Source: Acidobacteriota bacterium
GTDB taxonomy: Bacteria > Acidobacteriota > UBA6911 > JACQSX01
DNA length: 16,820 nt
Reading direction: 5' to 3'
Assembly (NCBI GenBank): GCA_016199665.1
Contig: JACQGG010000100.1
Coordinates: forward strand, 1-16,820
Position 1 is the stretch's first letter, and each line of letters starts with the position of its first letter. Position numbers and translations under genes: made by a program. The notes beneath the pieces are model-generated. The model was given only the letters and a program-made list of their open reading frames with translations, was not told the DNA's origin and did not search any database. Positions 14,550 through 16,820 of the stretch are shown one piece after another.

Positions 14550-16376
14550 TTATGAATCGACAGCCTTGGCGCTCGTTACTTCGTAGAACTCAAGCGTTTT
14601 TGTTTTTCCCCTGATGTGGGCCTCGGGCATGTGACGGCACTCAAATTCATCTTTGACTAGATGGTAGGTAGTTTCAGTGATGAGAATCGTGGTCCCAAAT
14701 TCCTTGTTCAAGGATTGGACTCGAGAGCAGGTGTTCACGCCGTCGCCGATGGCCGTGTACTGGAGCCGTTTGCTTGTTCCGATGTTCCCCAGGATGACCT
14801 CGTCGGTGTGGATTCCGATCCCGATGGAAATCGGCGGCTTTCCCGCGATGCTCCGTTCTCCGTTGATCTTGCTGAGACGCGCCTTCATGCGCAGACCGGC
14901 GCGCACCGCCTGCCTTGCGTGGTCGGGAGTGTCGCCAAAGGCGCCAAAGACCGCCATCATCCCGTCGCCAATGAACTTGTCCAGCAGCCCCCCCTGTTCA
15001 AAGACCGCCTCGACCATTTCTGAAAAATAGTCGTTCAGAAAACTCACCACCTGGTTGGGCGTCATCTCCTCGGACATGGCGGTGAAACTGCGGATGTCGG
15101 AAAACAGAATTGTCACAACCCGGCTCTCCCCGCCCAGATTGACCTCCCCTTTGAGGACCTTCTCAGAGACCTGGGTGGCCACGTACTGTCCGAAGACCTG
15201 CTTGACCCTTTCGCGCTCCTCCAGACCGGCAACCATCTGGTTGAAAGAGCCGGCCAATCGCCCCATTTCATCTTGTCCCGTCGCAGCCGCCCGGAGAGTC
15301 AAATCTCCCTGCCCGACTCCTTCCGTCAGGCGCACCAGTTCCAGGACAGGCTGCTTGATGGACCGACCCAGTGGCAGCGCAATCAGGGCGGAGCCCGCCG
15401 CTGCAAGCAGGATAACAAGAAGAAACTTGTACCGAAGCATGCGCAGCGCCTGTTCCACTTCGCTCGCGGAGATCTCGGAGAGAAGCGCCAGCGGTTTTGG
15501 ATTCACGGTAGCCGGGCTCTTGATGGGACGGTAAAACATGATCTTCTCCTGCCCCGCCTTGTTGGCCGCTTGCAGGGTTCCGCTGCGACCCTGCAGCGCC
15601 AACTGCACGGCCGGATAGCTGGAGATGTCGTCATTGACGCGCGCCGCTTCGGGATGAGCCAGAATGTGTCCGTCGCTGCCGACGATGACCGCGTAACCGC
15701 TGAGGTTGAAGCGCGCGCTGCGCGTCAGTTCCACCAATCTGCCCTGAATGTCATATCGGGAGGTGAGCGCGCCGTCCACATCCCCTGCCGCGGACCGGAT
15801 GGGAACGCTCAAGTTCAAGACATACTTATTGAAGGTGGTGGAAAGGTAGGGATCCGTGGCAAAGGCCTTGCCTTCCAGGCTGAATGCGACCCCCACGCGG
15901 CTGATCGGCTCCAGAACACCGGTCACGCTTCTCTCCGCCACAATGCGGGCCTGACTGTCGGTCAGACGCAGTTGCAGAAATCGTGGGTCGATTTTTTCCA
16001 CCTCGCGCATTTCCTCCTCGATCTGTGCCCTGTTCCGGCTTCCGATGGCCGGGGCCAGATCTTGGGCCAGGTCGCTCATCAGCGCCAGTGCGCCGGCGAC
16101 GTCCCGCTCCGCCTGCTGCTCTACGATTCTGCCGACATTCTCAAGGTCGGCAACGATCTGCTGATGGAGAATCTGACGCGCTTCCTCATAGCCCCAGACC
16201 CCCACCAGCAAAGCTGCGATCACACCGGCGCAAACCAAGCCAGTCACCAGCGTGGCAAGAAAGCCGTTCTGAATCCTGGAAAACCAGCGACGCCGAACGG
16301 CCGCGAACAACACGGCAAGGCAGACGATCGCGACCAGGACTGCGAGCACCATCATGGGAGTGGCTATTACCGGCAT
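14550..16376 (-). CDS. Membrane class III adenylate cyclase with extracytoplasmic sensor and HAMP domain
   Basis: The ATG at 16376 has GGAGG about 11 bases upstream, a little far. The 608-residue protein has membrane segments near 7-27, 39-61 and 318-337, a periplasmic Cache-like sensor (62-317, with an S-x-Y-D-I-Q-G-R-L-V-E-L stretch), a HAMP linker (about 337-390) and a cyclase domain (about 415-575). Catalytic residues are complete: metal ligands Asp427 (L-F-S-D-I-R-S-F-T) and Asp471 (D-K-F-I-G-D-G), adenine-selecting Lys467 and Asp545 (Y-T-A-I-G-D), and transition-state Asn548 and Arg552. The Lys/Asp pair predicts ATP, giving cAMP, rather than GTP. A ligand bound outside the membrane should control activity through the HAMP linker. 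A Crp-type cAMP receptor is not in the window. Confidence 0.93.
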   Translation of the reverse strand: MPVIATPMMVLAVLVAIVCLAVLFAAVRRRWFSRIQNGFLATLVTGLVCAGVIAALLVGVWGYEEARQILHQQIVADLENVGRIVEQQAERDVAGALALMSDLAQDLAPAIGSRNRAQIEEEMREVEKIDPRFLQLRLTDSQARIVAERSVTGVLEPISRVGVAFSLEGKAFATDPYLSTTFNKYVLNLSVPIRSAAGDVDGALTSRYDIQGRLVELTRSARFNLSGYAVIVGSDGHILAHPEAARVNDDISSYPAVQLALQGRSGTLQAANKAGQEKIMFYRPIKSPATVNPKPLALLSEISASEVEQALRMLRYKFLLVILLAAAGSALIALPLGRSIKQPVLELVRLTEGVGQGDLTLRAAATGQDEMGRLAGSFNQMVAGLEERERVKQVFGQYVATQVSEKVLKGEVNLGGESRVVTILFSDIRSFTAMSEEMTPNQVVSFLNDYFSEMVEAVFEQGGLLDKFIGDGMMAVFGAFGDTPDHARQAVRAGLRMKARLSKINGERSIAGKPPISIGIGIHTDEVILGNIGTSKRLQYTAIGDGVNTCSRVQSLNKEFGTTILITETTYHLVKDEFECRHMPEAHIRGKTKTLEFYEVTSAKAVDS

Positions 16377-16394
16377 CAGCTTGTTGTCCTCCGC

Positions 16395-16429
16395 TTGGTG
16401 AATTTGGGGTCTGTCCCCAAATTCACCAA
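16395..16429. repeat. Perfect palindrome with 15-base arms around TCTGT
   Basis: TTGGTGAATTTGGGG (16395-16409) and CCCCAAATTCACCAA (16415-16429) are exact reverse complements with a 5-base loop. It fills most of the 63-base gap between the FN3 gene and the cyclase start. The hairpin could end the FN3 transcript, but only a mixed attcattta follows on the plus side and a G/C-rich stretch on the minus side. The GGGGTCTGTCCCC core recalls dispersed REP-like palindromes that I remember beside REP-associated Y1 transposases; none is seen here. Confidence 0.7.
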
Positions 16430-16439
16430 ATTCATTTAT

Positions 16440-16820
16440 TCAGCGCACCGCCTGCCGCAGTTCGTCGACGTGCACCTTCTTTATTAACACACCCGGCGTC
16501 AGAGGATCGTCCGTGTAGCTGACGGCGGGCATGCCGAACCGGTCTCGGGCCGGCCGCAGGTTGTCTCGCAACTCTTGCACATGCACCGCCTTGATGGCAA
16601 CATCCGCCGCAATGGAGTCAGTCCAGGCCGCTGTGCCGAGACCCGCGCAGGCTCTCGAGGCATCGACCGTCTGCCGCAGTTCTCCGATGTGTACGGCCCG
16701 CACCGGAGTTGTTCCCGCCGTCAGGGGTTCATCCGCAAAAGCAGCGGGAGAGCTCGCGGCTTCGTTCGAATAGGGAGAGTCGCCGGCGGCGTTAAACGCC
16801 CTGGCGCGATAGGTGTAGAC
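16440..16820 (-). CDS. C-terminal end of an FN3-domain protein with three VHxELR repeats (5' end off window)
   Basis: The reading frame is open to the right window edge; the GTG at 16703 is not the true start. The first 20 or so residues (Y-T-Y-R-A-R-A-F-N-A-A-G-D-S-P-Y-S-N) are the closing strands of a fibronectin type III domain. After a short Ala/Ser linker come three units ending in A-V-H-I-G-E-L-R, A-V-H-V-Q-E-L-R and K-V-H-V-D-E-L-R, spaced 36 and 37 residues apart. Each is preceded by a T-D/D-E-x-L/I-x-x-G-like stretch. Such proteins are usually large and secreted or surface-bound; the N-terminal domains are outside the window. The C-terminal repeat may be a surface anchor or sorting region, which is inference only. 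Confidence 0.8.
   Translation of the reverse strand, partial: VYTYRARAFNAAGDSPYSNEAASSPAAFADEPLTAGTTPVRAVHIGELRQTVDASRACAGLGTAAWTDSIAADVAIKAVHVQELRDNLRPARDRFGMPAVSYTDDPLTPGVLIKKVHVDELRQAVR

Noticed and set aside
15273..16487. Plus-strand open frame of 404 codons opposite the adenylate cyclase
   Set aside because: The minus strand carries all class III cyclase residues, so this is its antisense shadow.

Overview
The window looks like chromosomal DNA of a GC-rich, free-living Gram-negative bacterium. Acidobacteriota or a close relative is the best guess. The clues are an FG-GAP/ASPIC-UnbV protein paired with a TPR-tailed multiheme cytochrome, an exported amidohydrolase and an exported M28 peptidase, a C-terminal repeat of the form I-K-x-V-H-x-x-E-L-R behind a fibronectin type III domain, and GC-rich dispersed repeats of the CTCTGCG/CGCAGAG type. 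The lineage is an inference; no rRNA or marker protein is present.

Left part (1-6973). The window opens inside a plus-strand flavin-dependent halogenase-like oxidoreductase whose FAD-binding N-terminus lies off the edge. A 513-base gap follows, filled with degenerate direct and inverted repeats. A minus-strand pair comes next: a membrane-anchored multiheme c-type cytochrome with a TPR tail, then, 39 bases downstream, an exported beta-propeller-like FG-GAP protein ending in an ASPIC/UnbV domain. They are probably one operon making extracytoplasmic proteins. The gap upstream of the cytochrome carries a second copy of the repeat family as an 18-base perfect inverted repeat, plus the promoter region of the divergent kinase gene.

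Middle part (6974-13066). A membrane histidine kinase and an NtrC-type sigma-54 response regulator overlap by four bases (ATGA) and form a complete two-component system. It is divergent from the cytochrome operon, which it could regulate, although I see no convincing sigma-54 promoter in the gap. A minus-strand exported M28 aminopeptidase converges on the regulator with three bases between the stops. A 352-base leader with inverted and direct repeats precedes an exported amidohydrolase-3-like protein with altered metal-ligand motifs.

Right part (13067-16820). Everything here reads on the minus strand. In transcription order it is: the C-terminal end of a large FN3 protein with three VHxELR repeats, a perfect 15-base-arm palindrome, a membrane class III adenylate cyclase (sensor domain, HAMP, catalytic domain), a double-ACT-domain protein, tRNA-His, tRNA-Arg (both with encoded CCA), and a 159-residue protein of unknown function. 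The cyclase, the kinase/regulator pair and the ACT protein make this a signalling-rich stretch. I found no CRISPR array, no intact insertion sequence and no phage genes.
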